This document shows, one piece after another, positions 62,490 to 64,000 of a DNA stretch of 64,000 nucleotides. The stretch comes from an uncultured Lachnospiraceae bacterium. GTDB lineage: Bacteria; Bacillota; Clostridia; Lachnospirales; Lachnospiraceae. The stretch is taken from positions 62,001 through 126,000 of the forward strand of contig CAJTPM010000011.1 in assembly GCA_910578085.1 (NCBI GenBank), written 5' to 3'. The position numbers were made by a program, and so were the translations under genes. Within the stretch, counting starts at the first letter, position 1. Every line of letters starts with the position of its first letter. The notes beneath the pieces are model-generated. The model saw only the letters and a program-made list of their open reading frames with translations. It ran no database searches and was not told the origin of the DNA.

Positions 62490-63362
62490 CTAAATTTTCC
62501 CGATATTTGCGCTGAACAGATCCATCATACTCAAATAAGCGTCTGTGGGAGCGGTAACATGCCCGATGGAAAACGCCGCATTTTCATCCCCGGACATGCC
62601 GTCCGTCAGGAAATTCTTAAGCCTGGCGTTACTTATCATCTGTTCCTGCAGCAGCTGCGCCTGTTGGTACTTCCGATCCGCCGCCGCTTTTTGGCGCGCG
62701 GCTTTTTCCTGCAGCGCAATCATTTCTTTCAGCTTTTTGTGCCGTCTTACCCACCAGGATTCCTCCTCAGAACCGGTTTTTTTACTGCTTCCGGTGTTCA
62801 TGGGGATGGATTGGCCGATATGCTGGTCGATGGAATCGCCAAATTTTTCCGTGCAGACATTCGGGGAATATCCCGGCCAGGATGAGAAGGGATTATACAC
62901 CGACCGATTTTCAGCGGTATACCCCAACACCCAGGCCTCATACTCCGGATCGTTTTTCATCTGTTCCCATCCCTTTTCGGAAATGGACCAGAACTCCACA
63001 TCGCCCCGGTGGGAAGCATCAAAGGGAATACTGTCCATCAGCGCGGTGAAAAATGCTTTGTATTCCTCCATCGTCATATCTTCCCTGGAAATATCCATCG
63101 CGCCGTTTTTTTCAAGGACTTTTTTCCCGGCCCTCACCTGCCCCTCCACATGGGCTTTATCTTCAGGATGTCTTCTTATGTAGTCTGCCACCGCACTATT
63201 TGCGGTTTTTCCTGTGTTCACGGCGGACGGTGTTTTTGCGGCGGCCTCCGCCTTAGTGACAGAATCTGTAAATCCTGTCCTGTGGGAAGTTTCCTCCGTC
63301 TGTTTTTTGATATAGTTTGCAGTATAATCTGCATATTTTGTATAGCCGATCGTTCCGATACT
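62490..63362 (-). CDS. Lachnospiraceae protein, unknown function
   Basis: 290 residues, not recognised. No signal peptide or membrane segment is visible. The text is mixed: a polar N-terminus (IGTIGYTKYADYTANYIKKQ), an Ala-rich helical stretch near 45-75, a central part mentioning HRGDVEFWSISEKGWEQMK, and a coiled-coil-like C-terminal helix rich in Lys, Gln and Ala. GGGAGGAAATTTAAA precedes ATG 63362, which overlaps the stop of the upstream gene. Confidence 0.75.
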   Translation of the reverse strand, partial: SIGTIGYTKYADYTANYIKKQTEETSHRTGFTDSVTKAEAAAKTPSAVNTGKTANSAVADYIRRHPEDKAHVEGQVRAGKKVLEKNGAMDISREDMTMEEYKAFFTALMDSIPFDASHRGDVEFWSISEKGWEQMKNDPEYEAWVLGYTAENRSVYNPFSSWPGYSPNVCTEKFGDSIDQHIGQSIPMNTGSSKKTGSEEESWWVRRHKKLKEMIALQEKAARQKAAADRKYQQAQLLQEQMISNARLKNFLTDGMSGDENAAFSIGHVTAPTDAYLSMMDLFSANIGKI

Positions 63363-63724
63363 CATTTTAAATTTCCTCCCATATAAGCAAGCGCGGATAT
63401 CCATTCGGTTCCTCTGTCATTCAGAACCCCTCGCTCTCCAGTAAGGTCCAAGCGAATCTGATCCGTCATCATATTCATTCCAAGGTTATCCATACTTCTC
63501 TGGTCCCTGCCGACGCTTCTTACGGTCACATTGCCGTACGTCTCTTTCAGATAGGCAGTGTAGTCTTTCGCCTTTGCCGATAGGGCGCCAGAAGCATTTT
63601 CTTTTGCCGAAAGTACACGGTCAAATCGAAAATCATTTTTCTTTTGCATCTCCTGCTCTTTTGCATTTCCGAGCTGCTGCAGAATCTGCTGCAGATAGCT
63701 GTCAGTTAAAAATGTCAGATCCAT
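63362..63724 (-). CDS. Small protein, unknown function, coupled to the previous gene
   Basis: 120 residues, not recognised. N-terminal helix (LTDSYLQQILQQLGNAKEQE), a linker, and a C-terminal part with NMMTDQIRLDLTGERGVL. Its stop overlaps the next ATG (ATGA), so the two are translated together. AAGGAGG is 11 bases before its ATG. The length and coupling suggest they act as a pair, but no function can be inferred. Confidence 0.7.
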   Translation of the reverse strand: MDLTFLTDSYLQQILQQLGNAKEQEMQKKNDFRFDRVLSAKENASGALSAKAKDYTAYLKETYGNVTVRSVGRDQRSMDNLGMNMMTDQIRLDLTGERGVLNDRGTEWISALAYMGGNLK

Positions 63725-63926
63725 ATTGATACATAGCCTCCTTTTTCAAGAAATTTACTGATGTTTGTTCTCTCTTTTCTGTTACTTTTCTTCTTTGCCC
63801 TCCTTTCGCGTTTTTGTAAGATGTTCCCAGGTAATTCCTGCACAGATAATAAGCATCCCTTCCGTTGTACATAAGTACAGGATTTTTCAGGATCTTCTCC
63901 ATGCACCAATACAGACGCATCCTCCT

Positions 63927-63945
63927 GTTATGCTCTGAGCATAAC
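63927..63945. promoter_or_regulatory. 19-base palindrome upstream of the coupled unknown genes
   Basis: GTTATGCTC, one central base, GAGCATAAC. This is a perfect inverted repeat about 200 bases upstream of the ATG at 63724, on the 5' side of the minus-strand gene pair. It may be an operator; the rest of the 63725-64000 stretch holds no convincing gene. Confidence 0.5.
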
Positions 63946-64000
63946 GGATAAGGTAAATATTGCATAACCGGGCGCATTTTCAGTTTGGCCCGGATACCCT

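Noticed and set aside
63702..63977. Minus-strand open frames upstream of the coupled unknown genes
   Set aside because: No good ribosome site, no recognisable content, one overlaps the real start at 63724 and the palindrome at 63927-63945; two such frames compete.

Overview
The window reads as a low-to-mid GC Gram-positive chromosome, most likely a spore-forming Lachnospiraceae (Clostridia). The basis is gene content and order: miaB-mutS-(FAD oxidoreductase)-mutL-miaA-methionine gamma-lyase-like gene, radC-mreB-mreC-mreD-PBP2-minC-minD-minE-rodA-mgsA, yggS-sepF-aroB-lspA-rluD, a SleB-type cortex/cell-wall hydrolase, and strong AAGGAGG-type ribosome sites. No rRNA, tRNA or CRISPR array was recognised.

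Region 1 (1 to about 17.5 kb) is the right part of a contractile-tailed (P2/PBSX-like) prophage; its left end lies outside the window. On the + strand it carries a tail assembly chaperone with a -1 frameshift site, tape measure, gpX/gpD/gpV/gpU/gp25/gpJ/gpI-like baseplate genes, small tail genes, then a complete diversity-generating retroelement (DGR). The DGR comprises a target tail protein with a C-terminal variable repeat, a tetraloop hairpin, an Avd-like gene, a template repeat and a DGR-type reverse transcriptase. A lysis module (XhlA-like protein, holin, CHAP/lysozyme/LysM endolysin) follows. Next come four small minus-strand genes, most of unknown function, with shared operator-like palindromes, and a small HTH regulator gene on the + strand.

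The prophage ends inside the coding sequence of miaB. The lysogen still has an intact miaB frame because the phage end supplies the start codon and about the first 50 codons. miaB begins on the base after the stop codon of the phage HTH gene, so miaB, and perhaps mutS-mutL-miaA behind it, appear to sit under a phage promoter that overlaps two phage operators. A prophage controlling a mismatch-repair operon, while itself carrying a targeted mutagenesis system, is the most interesting feature of the window.

Region 2 (17.5-30.7 kb) is DNA repair and tRNA modification (miaB, mutS, mutL, miaA), an acetyltransferase, an S8-like peptidase, a PLP enzyme and radC. Region 3 (30.7-46.8 kb) is cell shape, division and wall synthesis (mre, PBP2, min, rodA, a D,D-carboxypeptidase, sepF), with mgsA, aroB, lspA and a pseudouridine synthase. 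Region 4 (47-53.3 kb) has cstA, two exported proteins (transglutaminase-like and CAP-like) that share a repeat module, and a cytidylate-kinase-like gene. Region 5 (53.6-64 kb) is mostly minus strand: dtd, an AI-2E-type transporter, paaK with an ACT protein, thrC, sleB and two unknown genes. A TtcA-like gene and a tyrosine recombinase lie there on the + strand.
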